Shown: piece by piece, positions 1-11,105 of the stretch | How the letters are laid out: every line of letters starts with the position of its first letter | Numbering within the stretch: the stretch's first letter is position 1 | From: Trichobilharzia regenti | Taxonomy: Eukaryota; Platyhelminthes; Trematoda; Strigeidida; Schistosomatidae | DNA: 64,000 bases | Assembly: GCA_944472135.2 (NCBI GenBank) | Contig: OX235267.1 | Span: 41,199,312-41,263,311 of the forward strand | Reading direction: 5' to 3' | Made by a program: the position numbers and the translations under genes | The notes under the pieces: model-generated | Databases searched by the model: none | What the model saw: only the letters and a program-made list of their open reading frames with translations | Told to the model about the DNA's origin: nothing

Positions 1-312
1 GATATGTAAATGAGGTTGCTTCTTTCAGATTTCTCCCATTTATAGTGATTGTTGTCTGTTGTTGTTTCTGTTGCTGTTGGTCAGCTATCTTCATCATCAA
101 CTTTGTTTTCTCTATGTTCACTTGAAGTCCTATCTTCTTTGGATGCTCCTTCTGCCAACTTGTTGCTTTTCATCACCTGCATATCTTCCAGTTTGTGGGA
201 AATCAGACACATATCATCGGTGAAGTTCAGATCCTCCAAGTTTTTTGTGTGGGTCCATTTATGCCTGTCTGTTTCCTCGCTACCCGCTGTCTGTATTGAT
301 AACTGGATGATG
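1..312 (-). mobile_element. RTE-B retrotransposon fragment (truncated by window edge)
   Basis: Read on the minus strand this matches the region downstream of the RT active site in RTE-B copies at 27420-27700 and 46170-46480. It includes the CAA/CAG-rich tract, seen here as GTTGTTGTTTCTG-type runs at 52-82. It is only a piece and has no intact frame. Confidence 0.75.
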
Positions 313-680
313 CCTCGAGCATAAATTATTATTGCTTGTAATCATATCGTTTTAGTCACAAAGTTTCACAATTTTTCCTATGTATATTTTCTCTCTTTCT
401 CTCTCTTTTAACTTGTTGTTTGTTGCCACCTTCCGTATCTCCGGTATCTGTGTTGCGTCATTACGATTGCACATGTGCAGTGATGAATCGATAAACAAAG
501 TTTCAGTGAATAACCTCTCTCTCCACCTATGTTACTCCTTAATACTGTCATCTTGCCCCACCCTACTTTGTGATTGCATACAAGTGAATGCAGTGCAGTT
601 ACTGAGCTTTTTTCGAAGTTATTTAGCCTAGCTGGTCAATTATTCTAGGTCTAGCTAAATATTTGTGTTTCAATAATCTG
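313..680 (+). repeat. Dispersed repeat, terminal repeat of a Penelope-like family plus spacer
   Basis: The first part (TCGAGCATAAATTATT, then AATCATATC) matches the tip and arm of the inverted repeat at 43904-45181. The rest (about 460-620, with CTCTCTCCACCTATG) matches that element's spacer at 44520-44660 and the repeat at 41690-41860. Bases 681-1257 hold nothing I can assign. Confidence 0.55.
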
Positions 681-1257
681 GTTAACCCCAATTTACTAGT
701 TCGACTTATGTAACTGACCTGACAGTGATTAAATGGTACTCGGTAAATTATATTACTTTTCCTAATTGGTTCTGTTGGGGGGTCCGACGTAGTTTATCTC
801 TGAGAGATTTGGTTGGTTGGTTGGTTTAAATGGCACCCTAATAATTCCAGCCTCATTGAGAATCTTACGTAAGGTATCTGACGTCCCTCCTTTAAATAAT
901 ATGGCTGTACTACAGAGGCCTCTACGCTTATTTTAACTGATGATATCTCACTTTCGCCATATTCCTTGTCGAAAATATGTCATATATCTTTTGAGTTCTC
1001 TTACTGTTAGTATTGTTCATGATGCTCTGAGTCTCCCTAATTAACTGACTGATTGTCAGTTACTAATTGGCATAGATAAACTGGGAAAATGTTCTGTACA
1101 CGTATTATTTTGAATATATATGGGATATATGTATTACTCCCCCTCGAAATATGGGACGTTGCTTTACTATTTGTCTCCATAGGTCTCTTTCCTGACAAGC
1201 GGCAATGGAATGGTTTAACACTTGAACCTGGTGACCGTTTCCCAATAAATTAGAGTA

Positions 1258-2240
1258 CAAACGTCTACCTCAACTTTATAGACTTTGAGAAAGCCTTCGA
1301 TCGTGAAGTAATTTGGAAATTACTCGAGTATTATGGCGTACCCCAAATATTCATCAACCTTATTCAACAGCTGTACGACAACGGCACCTGCCAAGCGATC
1401 CACAACGGAAGACTCAGTGAGGCGTTTGGATTAAACACAGAAGTCAGACACGGGTGCTGATTATCACCCACGATGATATTCCTAATTGTGGTGGACTGGA
1501 TTATGCATCAGTGGGAAACGAGAAACGGGACAGGGATATCCTGGGCCGACGCAAAGAACCTAGAAGACCTGAATTTCGCACGTGAATAGTTTGTGTTTGA
1601 TGTCATACAAAATCGAAGGCTTACAAGCGAAAACCGACAAACTGGTCGAAGAAGCTGCCGGTGAAGACAGGACTCCATGTGAACATAGACAAGATGGAGG
1701 TTATGAAAATAACCAGCCAACAACAACAACAGCAGCAACATCCGGCGCCAGTCATCATCAACGGGAGGGATTTGAAAGATGTCACTTCATCCACTTATCT
1801 AGGGAGCATTGTCTCAACTGCAGGAAGTCGGAACGGACGGCGATGTCAAATCGAGCGAGAATCGGGAAGGCGAGAACACATTCATCAACCTGAAACCAAT
1901 CTGGAAATCCTCGTCACTCAGCATCAACAACAAAATTCACTCGGATTTTCAATACAAACGTGAAGTCAGTCAGCTCTTCTATACGGGTCAGAAACTTGGC
2001 GAGCGGGTCACAAAGAATATTTCCAACAGCCTGTTGCAGACCTTTATCAACCAACAACTGTCTTCGCTGGCTCTATACTGAAGATCAGATGACCAGGCCG
2101 GAAAGAATCACCAACAAGAAACCATGGGATCAAACAAAACAAGAACCAATCCCCAGCCAAAAAATATGCAGGAGAAAGTGGAGATGGATGGATTGGACAC
2201 TCGCGTCTGAGGAGGCCTATAGTTTCGTGTTCTAAAGGCG
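1258..2240 (+). mobile_element. RTE-B retrotransposon, 5'-truncated and degenerate
   Basis: A conceptual reading with frameshifts gives reverse transcriptase motifs: FIDFEKAFD at about 1279, VRHGC followed by a stop at about 1447, then LEDLNFA where the active site should be. After these come the CAA/CAG tract at about 1718-1740 and the YLGSIVST motif at 1795-1815. In-frame stops and shifts make it dead. It lies in the sense orientation just before a G(o) exon. Confidence 0.8.
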
Positions 2241-2337
2241 CATTCTAGTCAGGTGTTAGACGACAACCATACACCAGTATCAATTGGTCATAACAACGTG
2301 TGTTTATTTTTCTCTATTTATTTCTATTTTCTTATAG

Positions 2338-2479
2338 AATTATACACGAAGGAGGATTTACCCAAGAGGATAATAAACAATATAAACCGGTTGTCTATAG
2401 CAATACAATTCAATCGATGGTTGCTATACTCAGAGCAATGAATACTCTTGGTATTCAATTTGGTGACAGTGAACAAGGT
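2338..2479 (+). CDS. G(o) alpha, coding exon (human exon 3 equivalent)
   Basis: The exon starts after a pyrimidine-rich tract ending TTATAG and stops at a perfect GTAAGT donor at 2480. It is 142 bp: one base completing a lysine codon, then 47 codons beginning [11 protein letters not shown] and including [13 protein letters not shown], the end of helix alpha-1 and the start of the all-helical domain. Length and phase equal the family exon. A broken RTE-B copy ends about 100 bp upstream of the acceptor. The residues following GD near the exon end (SEQG) are divergent from vertebrates, as is usual at this loop. Confidence 0.96.
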
Positions 2480-2659
2480 GTAAGTGTAACTGTTGAATTT
2501 TGAGATTATTATTATTTTTTCCTTTTGTAAGTGGTTGTTCCCTACTTGTGTTTATATATTCGGAAGGAAAGGCCAACTTCATTTTTAAACTATATGTGAC
2601 GACATTTCATTTTAGAGCTCTTCAACAGGATCTACATGTTACTCTTCAACTTATTACAG

Positions 2660-3368
2660 GAATTTCGACAACACAATAAGAATAGACGTAGTTCATCTGA
2701 AACGTGTGTCATGTATTGGCGCAACACATTTCGGACATTTTGATCACACACCCGGGTACTTGTCATACACAGTTTTTATAGAAGTCAAGAAGGCATAAAT
2801 AATTACAATAAGGTCAGATTGTGTACAAGTCAAGGTCACAAATAATGGGTAAGGAAATGACGCAAAGGTGTGGGTAAGAAAGATAAAAAGAGAAGAAGAA
2901 AACAAGGCAAAGAAGGGGTTGAAAATATTATGAAAGTAAATTAGTCCTTGGTTCTAAATTGGATTACCAAGGAAGGAAGGTTTATGGTGATAACAAATAA
3001 CTTTTGGACACATAAGACAGGTTTAAGTTTTTTTATGACTGAGGCTTCAATAAATCAAAGTATGTGGCCCAACCTTGTTTTATATATCGGCTTACAGGTA
3101 TTGTTGAAATCAACCTTATGATCCGTCTCTATAATGTGCTTCGCTATAGATAATGTTGGACGTCTATTTCCGGGGTCAATTGTATCCAGCACTTTGACCT
3201 GTACACAATCTCACCTGTATTGTAATTATTTATGCCTTCTTGACTTCTATAAAAACTGTGTATGACAAGTGCACGTGTGTGTGAACAGAATGTTCGAAAT
3301 GTGTTGCGCCAATACATGACACACGTTTCAGATGAACTATGTCTATTCTTATTGTGTTGTCGAAATTC
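2660..3368 (-). mobile_element. Penelope-like element P1, 5'-truncated, with inverted terminal repeats
   Basis: Two arms of about 177 bp (2660-2836 and 3192-3368) are inverted copies of each other. Between them the minus strand encodes the end of a GIY-YIG endonuclease (about 3140-3010), with SIAKHIIET and KVDFNNT motifs that also occur at 43160-43230. The reverse transcriptase is missing. Penelope-like elements are known to leave truncated copies with inverted terminal repeats (established knowledge). Confidence 0.75.
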
Positions 3369-4093
3369 ATAAATGGAACTAATTGGTTTAAATAATTGCA
3401 GGAATTCTGAAGATATAAAACGGTTCTTGATCGGTTTCAAGCATCCTGTAGGCAATAATAGAAGTGATGAATCAACATGTGCACGGCGTGAAAGAAAGTC
3501 AACCTTAGATTCTTCAATATTTCGTACAAAATGTTGATTGAAAAAACAACCCTCTGAAATTCGGACATATTTGATGACCGATTAATTTTAAGAGATTGCC
3601 TGTGATTTGACCACAAATATGCGATATTTTTAGCTCAAAATGCCTTTTCTTTTGGTGTCAACATTATCAATATCAAGGGAAATAGCTAGTGCTTATGCCG
3701 GATTGGTCATTTGAAGAAAATTTTCCATGTATTGCTGATGTTATTTGCATATATCTCACTGGTGTCGCTTCACTGCGTCCACTTCAGATGTTTCCGTTAT
3801 CGAATTCAGTATAACGCGTTTGTCCTGAGCTGTGTAATTTGTGACAGTTGAACATCGTTATAAACACGGTTGGAAGCAGAGTGAATCACACCTGAAGGGC
3901 AAGGTTAAACTTTAAACACAACTGACTACCAATCAGTAAATGACCTTGAAAGCACCAATCACGTGAAGGAGGCAATTTTGTGTCTAGCATGCATATATTT
4001 ATGAGAAAAAAATGCATAAAAACTGTAGAAAAGTGTTACAGAGGATACCTTGCTCTCACATGCTCTTAGTTTTATATCGGAGTGAATCAACAG
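3369..4093. other. Intronic sequence, unassigned
   Basis: No coding, RNA or known repeat signal is recognised. A stretch near 3897-3950 shows weak inverted similarity to 4620-4670, so both could be edges of an old element around the hairpin at 4094-4261. Confidence 0.3.
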
Positions 4094-4261
4094 GTATAAT
4101 TCCATTGTGAGTAAAATTTATCTTGATAAAGTCTCATGGTGTAATACAGTAATATTTCCTGAGCAATAAATTGTGCTCGAAACGTGGTCATCAGTAAATA
4201 TTACTGTGTAACACTGTGAGACTTTATCAAAGTAAATGTCACCCCCACAATGGAATTATAC
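4094..4261 (+). repeat. Fold-back repeat with a degenerate hammerhead at its tip
   Basis: TATAATTCCATTGTG at 4095-4109 is answered by its exact reverse complement at 4246-4260. The arms continue with few mismatches to CAGTAATATTT and AAATATTACTG. The tip (4158-4193) reads CCTGAGCA, a loop, GTGCTC, GAAA, CGTGGTC. This fits a hammerhead whose CUGANGA box has lost two to three bases, with the arms as stem I. Related single arms occur at 44050-44170, 44880-45010 and 41461-41600. Confidence 0.6.
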
Positions 4262-5047
4262 TCCACCACTGTGTACAAGTATTATTCTCATATCAATAGA
4301 GTAATTTAACCACATTTTATACTTGTAATTATTTAGTTCTTCTAATCCTAATCTTTTCTGAACCTAATCCTTAGGGGAAAATATCCCTAAACTAACTGTA
4401 ATCTAGCTCGAACCATCCCTAGTGTTGCCTTTATTACGTTAATCTAACCCTAACTTGTCCGTGGCTTAAAGCGTAACTTAATCTTTCCCAAACTTAAGCT
4501 GCAACTTGCCAGATGGCATAACACTTCAATGAGCATATTTTACTGTTGATGACAACATTACTTGCAAGATTTCACTAACTTGCTCAGTGAGCGTTTCAAA
4601 GTCATTGGTGCTGCTGCACTCTATTGGTAGTTAGTTGTACTTAAAGTCTAACTTGACCGGCAGAAGATAAGAGAATTGATAATGCCGCATCATATATAGT
4701 ATACATTTTTAACCACATTTAAAGTCGGCTAGGTCAGTGGACAAAAATAAACTGATCTGATTGGTTGGCGATTGGTCCATGGTCAAACAATGAGACGAAA
4801 AGTTGTCCAATGAGGTGGTTATTTCAAATTTCCACAATGTAAAACTAAATCCAGATTTGAGAAATAAACACGTCTACCTCTGAAGCCAGGGATTTTTGCA
4901 TGTTCATTTAAATTTTTGGCCGCCTCCCATCAATCTGCATGTCCATAGCACACAACACAATACTACCTAGCAGCTTAGTGTGAAGCAGATTTTGTTCACT
5001 TGAGTTCGTAATCGGATATCCTGAGATTTTGAATTTCAATTAATTTT
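4262..5047. other. Intronic sequence, unassigned
   Basis: This contains a stretch rich in CCTAA/AACCC-like words (4345-4460) but no regular array. No gene signal is seen. Confidence 0.3.
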
Positions 5048-5560
5048 GATGTGGTTGTGTTCTTTGAGCTAGATGGTTAATTTACGAAGCTTTCATCACC
5101 CTACTGGGTGATATCTTCAGCGCATACTTAAATTCCATGAAGTGAGCTTTTAGATTTCTCCACGAGTTTAGTAATCATCTCTCCTGGTGAACTTGGACAT
5201 GATTGGTTATTTGTGTGTTTTCACACCTTCTGGGTTACTTGTATTGGGACTGATTGTTTCTTTGATTTGAACTTTGACCCTTTATGTGTGAAGTTTCTTT
5301 CTTATCGGTTGATAAATTTTGTCTATCTCTATGTGTCTATTGATTGATGATTCACTGGAATACCAGGCTGGCTTCTAAAAATTCTCTGGCATTCTTGTTG
5401 TTTCCTCTGTCTAATATTTGAACGCTGGTTGTCCCAGTCGAATTGATGTCCGTGGTTGTCTGTATGTAGTGATATGAGGGAGTGGATGTCATGTCTTTTG
5501 ATCGCTAGCTTATGTTCATGGATGCGAAGAAGATGAAGGGACGTCCAAGCCTTCTATATA
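5048..5560 (-). mobile_element. Penelope-like element P2, 3' end fragment
   Basis: On the minus strand it matches the GIY-YIG region and terminal repeat of the element at 62688-63599, for example the block around 5200-5560 against 63090-63400. Only the 3' end survives. A hammerhead motif lies in its terminal repeat. Confidence 0.75.
5079..5130 (-). ncRNA. Hammerhead ribozyme motif of Penelope-like element P2
   Basis: On the minus strand: CUGAAGA (5120-5114), then a 7-bp stem II AUCACCC/GGGUGAU closed by loop AGUA, then GAAA (5094-5091), then GCUUCG. The last A of GAAA and GCU form a short AGCU palindrome as stem III. UGCG before the core can pair with CGUA after it as a weak stem I. Hammerheads in Penelope-like terminal repeats are known. 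Activity is untested. Confidence 0.65.
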
Positions 5561-5878
5561 ACCTCTGCTATAGTTACCATCGCATATATGGGTATTAAAC
5601 AAAGCAGCCTAACTGAGCGTTAACAAACCTAAACAAGGTTAAAACCTTTGATCTCAGTTTGTAATATCTGAGTCATTTAGGAGCATTTCACAAACTTTTT
5701 CTTTAAGTTAGGGTACTATCCCCAAATAATAAGAGGAGTAAAGAAGCTATGCAAATATGCCTTGCTTGGTGGGTAGCTACGGGAACACAACGTCGAAAAT
5801 GATTGACTCTCTTTACATGAATTTCTAAAATTACATCATCTAAAAGTTCAATAATATGTCAATAAAATCTATGGTGAA
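5561..5878. other. Intronic sequence, unassigned
   Basis: No feature recognised. Confidence 0.3.
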
Positions 5879-6110
5879 TTGACAGAATTTGAAATTCATG
5901 GACCACTGGATCGGTTCCCAGTGGCCGAATGGTCTACGAGCTCACCTTATAACCTGAGGCTCCTGGGTTCGAACCCTGGCGCGCGGTGCCTGGTAATAAA
6001 GAGTCTTAAACTAGGACGAAGCTGTCGGCTGTTCAGTACTCTAAGGTCATCCAATGATCCTTTAACTGATAATATCTCAAATAGTGATCAAACCTGTAAC
6101 TAACCAATCG
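5879..6110 (+). repeat. T2 SINE (tRNA-like head, decayed hammerhead)
   Basis: The copy has an A-box-like segment near 5925-5940 and the B-box GGGTTCGAACCC at about 5967. These are followed by a worn hammerhead around 5998-6030 (GAGTCTTAAACTAGGACGAA). The tail ACTGATAATATCTC matches other T2 copies. Confidence 0.7.
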
Positions 6111-6639
6111 AATTCCTGAAAGCCAACACTTGAATATTGAGAAGTAGTCAAAGTTGGAGTGTCAGAATTGTCAACGTGCTCTCCTCATAAACTAAAGGTC
6201 ACATGGTTTATTCACTTTTGACTTATTTATCATTTGAAGTTGATAAACAGTGACCATTGTGTAAAACTAGGGTGTTTCTGGTCAATGTACAATGATCACT
6301 TATCTACTCGGGTAATTAGTAAATAAATAAGTTGGATTTTTAAAATTTATTTTTGTTTCCCTCCCATGATTAGACTCAACGTCTAGACATCCTTGTCAGG
6401 TTACTTTGATGTCGCCATGATTTACATGTAGACAACTGTAAATTTCATGATATGCATCTCTTTTTATCACGGCATCTTCATCTTCATTGATGCATGAAGT
6501 CCGCTAGTTTGACTCATGAGAACTCACATCTTTTCTACCGGATGGCCTAGGAGATAACACTTCGGCTTTTGAAGTGATTGGTGTTATGCTTCAGTCCTAC
6601 ACATACCGTGCAGGGTGGTGCAAGTACAGATTAGGTTAG

Positions 6640-6795
6640 CAAGCCCAATTTTAAAACTGACTTTAGTTAGAGAACCATTGAAAACCACATTGAGCTGGAC
6701 AGCTGTTTTGTCCATGTTTAGGACTCTTCAACAGTACTCACCCCAGGGTGTTGAGGTCCCAAGGCACGAGCTCCTTTACCATTCATTCCCTACTC
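6640..6795 (-). repeat. T2 SINE fragment
   Basis: A minus-strand copy of the T2 tail and hammerhead region. The core has decayed to UUGAAGA and AAAA. A separate tRNA-like stretch may precede it at 6535-6600. Bases 6111-6534 hold nothing else recognised. Confidence 0.6.
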
Positions 6796-7900
6796 GATTA
6801 GCATCCAATATCCCATCATGTTGGCGCATTCATTCATTCATTTCGTAATTTACCCAACTAGCTATCCTATCAACTTTTCAGAGTAGAAGGAATTGCCCAG
6901 AGTGTTGATTGACTGACTGACTGATTGACTAACTGACTATTTTATGTATTGATTTCTCAGTTATTTAGGGCAATATAAATCATTCTCCATGTAAAAAATA
7001 TGATATCAGAATATAAAATGCTTACTACTGGAAGAAAATGTTGAGAAATATTTTAGCTATTCACATCCTATCATCACATACAGGATGAATGAAAACCCCA
7101 TTGAATAAATATAATACGACGTGTAGGCAGGATATGACAGAAAGAGAGTGTATGGAAGGAGAAAGGGAAGAAGAGTGGCGAGTGAGCAAGAGAAAGCGCG
7201 CGCGCGCGTGAGAGAGAGAGAGGGAGTAAATGTATTTTACGAGAGAAGAGGATGAAAAGTAATCATTCTCTGTATCCCCTTCTGATGATAGAGCTCTTTC
7301 ACTGTAAATAAGACCGATTGCTTCCTGGAGTCAGTACAGTAGTCAACTCAGACCAATTGCTCTATCGGACATCTTATTATAATGGTTATTAGTTTGGTAA
7401 AGAATGATAAAAGTCAAAGGGCTGATAGTTTTTTCTTCCTGATTGCGCATGTGTATACTTGTGTATGCATAATCTATAAATGTATATATATGCATAAATA
7501 TATTTATGCCTTTGCGTCTCTACGTTTGTTCGTGTGTGTGTGTGTGTGATAGACAGTTTGCATGTGATAACGTCGATAATTATCGTCAGACAGACATATC
7601 GGCAGATAGAGGTAGATAGATAGGCAGACAGATAAACAGCCTACTATTGCAAATCAATTCACTTCAAGCATTTTTAACATGGCTCTCTTTTCACAAATAA
7701 TTCATTTTACTGGTCAAGTGATAAATAAGTCCTACCTAATCATTATATACAGAAAGACTACTAACACCTTTTGTCTAACGCTTTTTAAATACTGTAAGAG
7801 GATTTCTTAATGATAGGCTCATTGACACGTGTGTGTGCACGTATGTGTGTCTACAGACGTAGATACGATACGTGTAAGTGTAAGGGCGTGTTTCAATAGG

Positions 7901-7935
<35 letters not shown>

Positions 7936-8430
7936 ATCAGATAATAATGTGTATAAATATAATTCCGGTTTGTTTTTTCTTATGAGCCAGTCAGAAAATC
8001 ACACAAATACAACCTTGACCTAAGATAGGAGATTACCTTCAAATACCAATCTGTAATAAATATAAATAAGTTTGAAAATGGAACACTCTTTGTAGTGGAT
8101 GCTTTTTTAAAAGACAACTCGGATGGAGTTGCGTTACTCTGCAATAATAGACTGTTATGTGTGTGTTTAATAATTTTAAATGCACTATTGTATACAGTTT
8201 GTGTGGATAACTTCGTTGAAAAAGAGGATTTTCTTCTCTAACCCATTTTGTGAGGACCTGGTAAATTCAGGCCATACAGCTCCATCGGAATCCTCTTTTA
8301 AAATTACCTATAAGGTAAAACTGAATGATACATGAGGTAGTATTACGTTTTGACACTTGTGTACAACACAGACGCTAATGATTCGTCAATATCAACTTGA
8401 ACTCTTTGTGCAGACATATAATTTCGATTA
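6796..8430. other. Intronic sequence with simple repeats
   Basis: This holds GC repeats at 7196-7208, GA at 7210-7223, GT at about 7533-7548 and an AT run at 7903-7932. Small reading frames across these runs are artefacts. Nothing else is recognised. Confidence 0.5.
7903..7932. repeat. (AT)n microsatellite
   Basis: About 15 uninterrupted AT units are seen. Confidence 0.95.
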
Positions 8431-8434
8431 TAAT

Positions 8435-9185
8435 GAGTGACACCATGCAGTGTCTCGAATCTTTATCGCCCTTATTCATCCGGTGGCTACATGACAACGA
8501 TCCAAAATGGAAAACTCAGCAAAGAGAAGACAGGGGTAAGAAAAGACTGTCTACTATCACCTAATTTTGATGGCTGGATTATACGTCAGACTGTGAGGAG
8601 CAAGAAGACAGGAGTACGCAGGACTGATAAGAAGACTTTATAAGTTCTGGTCTTGGCGGACAATTTATGTCTAGTGTCCATACAAAGTCGAAGACCTAAA
8701 GCCGAAAACCAACAACTTGGCAGAAGAGGTGGGAAGCAGAGATAGGACATCAACTGAACATACACAAGATAGGGGTGATGAAGATACTCACTCACCACCA
8801 GCAATAACCAGCACTAATCACTATCAATGGGGAAATTTTGAAAGAGGTCACTTTCTCCACTTATCCTAGAAGCGTCGTTTCAACCTCAAGCCAGAATCGG
8901 AATGGCAAGTCAGACCTTCAATACAGTAAATTCAGTTTGGAAATCTTCTGAACTCAGCTTAAAGAACAAGATTCGGATTTCCAGCACAAATGTTAAGTCA
9001 GTTCTTTTCTATGAGTAAGAAACTTGGCTCTGGCGTCGCGAAAAGCATTTTTAACAGGCTACTGCAGACTTGTATCAGCAGCTGCCTTCGTTGTCTCCCT
9101 AGTAAAGATCAGATGGCTGGTGGGAATGGATCGGCAACAAGAGACTTTGAGAACGAACCAATCAAAAACCTTTTGATTTTCAAGT
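8435..9185 (+). mobile_element. RTE-B retrotransposon, degenerate
   Basis: Homologous in order to the 1258-2240 and 53392-54446 copies: the NGKLS block at about 8500, the KTEVMKI-like region at about 8760, and the block around 9020-9110 that in better copies reads LQTFINSCLRS. Many frameshifts are present. Confidence 0.75.
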
Positions 9186-9189
9186 ATTG

Positions 9190-9830
9190 GGTTAGATTGG
9201 TTGGTTACAGGACTTCATCATGAACTGACATCGGTTAGGGAACCATTGGAAAACCATCAGGAGTACCGAACAGCCGACTGTTTCGTCAGCCTAGTCTGGG
9301 ACTCTTCGGCAGTATGCACACACCTGACTGCGGTTTGAACTCAGGACCTTCTAACTATAAGGAGAGTTCGTAGACCATTAAGCCACTGCGACCCGACTCA
9401 GTGGTCACTTCATGAATTCCGAATTCTGCCAATAAACGACATAGCACGACCGCTAGCCAGTGTCATTGCTGGTAAGTATTTGTCCTCACACCCGACCTGC
9501 TGCACCCTACTGTTCACGATTTCCCACTAGAACCCAGGTAACTTCCTACCTTTACAGAGCCAGTCGCTAATGAGCATCTCATTGATATTCAAGTATTGGT
9601 TTGTGCGCTATGTTGGGAATCGGCAGAATTTGGAATTCATGGGCCATTGGATTGCGTTGCAGTGGCTTAATGGTCTACGAGCTCGCCTTGTAACTAGAAG
9701 GTCCTGGGTTCGAACCCTGTCGGTGGTTGCATAATGCTGTGGAGTCCCAAACTAGAACGAGTCATTCGGCTGCCCAGTACTCTCAGGTGGTTTTACAATG
9801 GTCCTCTAACCGATGTCAGCTCATGATAAA
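9190..9830. repeat. T2 SINE head-to-head inverted pair
   Basis: A minus-strand, nearly full unit (9190-9595) abuts a plus-strand unit (about 9605-9830) with heads facing. The minus copy has the reverse B-box at about 9330 and the plus copy has GGGTTCGAACCC at 9708-9719. Both have worn hammerhead cores: CCGAAGA in the minus copy, GCUGUGGAG in the plus copy. Confidence 0.75.
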
Positions 9831-9832
9831 AT

Positions 9833-10031
9833 TCTGCGTCGGTGGCACAGTGGTTAGGACTCTCGCCGACCGTGCACATAGTCCAAGGTTCGATCCTCTG
9901 CCGACTCACACCTGATATCTATGGTCGGCCTGCAGAATTTGGGCTACCGATATCACATGCTGAAAATTCTTTACTTGTACCAAAAATACAATGTGGAATC
10001 AAGCTGTAATCAAAATAATAAATAAAATAAA
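9833..10031 (+). repeat. T1 SINE (tRNA-like head, CR1-like LINE tail)
   Basis: The head GCGTCGGTGGCACAGTGG starts at 9836. The A-box lies at about 9843-9853 and the B-box GGTTCGATCC at 9887-9896. The tail (9958-10015) resembles the 3' end of the CR1-like LINE at 59296-59226 on the minus strand. It ends in AATAAA-rich sequence. Confidence 0.8.
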
Positions 10032-10054
10032 AAATCTATTCCTCAAAAAATGTG

Positions 10055-10165
10055 GGCAATAGCGGGGACAGATGAAGAGGATGACAGAGAACAGGAGAAA
10101 ATGAAGATGTGTTGTTGAAGCCATATGTTCCACTCGGAACCCAAGGGAATAATAGTAAATATGTG
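10055..10165 (+). mobile_element. RTE-B 3' tail fragment
   Basis: GAAGCCATATGTTCCACTCG at about 10117 and the following GGGAATAATAG match the RTE-B 3' end at 54403-54440. Confidence 0.6.
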
Positions 10166-10169
10166 AATG

Positions 10170-10360
10170 TGTCTCTACAGTCGTACAGGAGGTCAGTCGT
10201 GAGCCCTAGTAGTTCAGTTTAAACGGTCTGATGGCTACATCGTGTGACACAGGTTCGAATCTCTGTTGGGGACATCAGTTCCTTCAAAGTCCTCGATACG
10301 CCAAGATGCATGGGCCCCAAGTCGATTGCCTCTAACCATTTAACATCTCTTATACTGTGT
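10170..10360 (+). repeat. T3 SINE fragment
   Basis: A tRNA-like head with the B-box GGTTCGAATC at about 10252, preceded by the T3-specific ACAGTCGTACAGGAGGTCA. The hammerhead is not intact. Bases 10361-10664 hold nothing assigned. Confidence 0.65.
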
Positions 10361-10664
10361 GTGAAATCGGTGAATTCGAAATTCTAGAAAGTAGTTACGT
10401 TAATGTATTCAATCCTTAGTCACTTGTGAACCCTCCATCGACGACCAAGCGCTTATGGCTTTTCCCTTTTTTAACAGTTCATTTGTTAGGTTTCTAGTGA
10501 TTTTGTTAATATTTACGGCAATCACTGGACAAAGATTTCATTTCATATCTCATTATTCCTTAGGTGTCAAGTTCAGGATCATTAAATTACCTAATGATCT
10601 ATCTTGTCACCATTTATTGATTGGTTTGGAATCGAATGTCAGATATCTCCGATCTCGTTGATAT

Positions 10665-11105
10665 TCATCCCTTGAGGTTACAAAAGTTGGGGGGCATAGT
10701 GCTTCCGCAGCACATCTCTATTTCACTCTGTTCTAAGCTGTTCTTTTAAACTGTTTCCACGATTATGCACAAACTGTCATTTGCACTTCACATAATATTC
10801 TCCTTATCACCCTCGCATACCCAACGCGTGACTTCCCACCTGAGTTCCACTCAAGGGCCTGGTTTTTGAGCTACTTCATCCAATGGTCTCTTTAGTCCAT
10901 ATGCATTTCCTTCGGCATCTATATTGGACATTGTGGTTTCGGTCAGGTTCACACTGCACACTGTCAGAGTTGAGTTCCTTGTCGCTTATATATTTTGGCC
11001 ATCTAGTCGTCAATATCGAACGAAGATAGCTGTTGACGAATGTCTTCAGAGTAGGCAGTGTTGAAAATGCTTTTTGTGACACGTCAAGTATCTAAGCCAT
11101 ATTAC
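10665..11105 (-). mobile_element. RTE-B retrotransposon, 3' fragment
   Basis: Minus-strand copy of the RTE-B C-terminal region. It includes the equivalents of the LQTF..LRSIL..RWP block at about 10985-11060 and a degenerate 3' end at about 10690-10740. Confidence 0.7.

Noticed and set aside
1..2337. Upstream G(o) exons (P-loop exon)
   Set aside because: I looked for coding of GAGESGKST and found none; this stretch holds RTE-B fragments and a dispersed repeat.
4345..4460. Interstitial telomere repeat
   Set aside because: There are several CCTAA/AACCC-like words but no regular hexamer array.
9836..9900. Functional tRNA genes
   Set aside because: A- and B-box-like sequences recur many times with SINE bodies attached, and acceptor stems do not pair well. 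They are tRNA-derived SINE heads.
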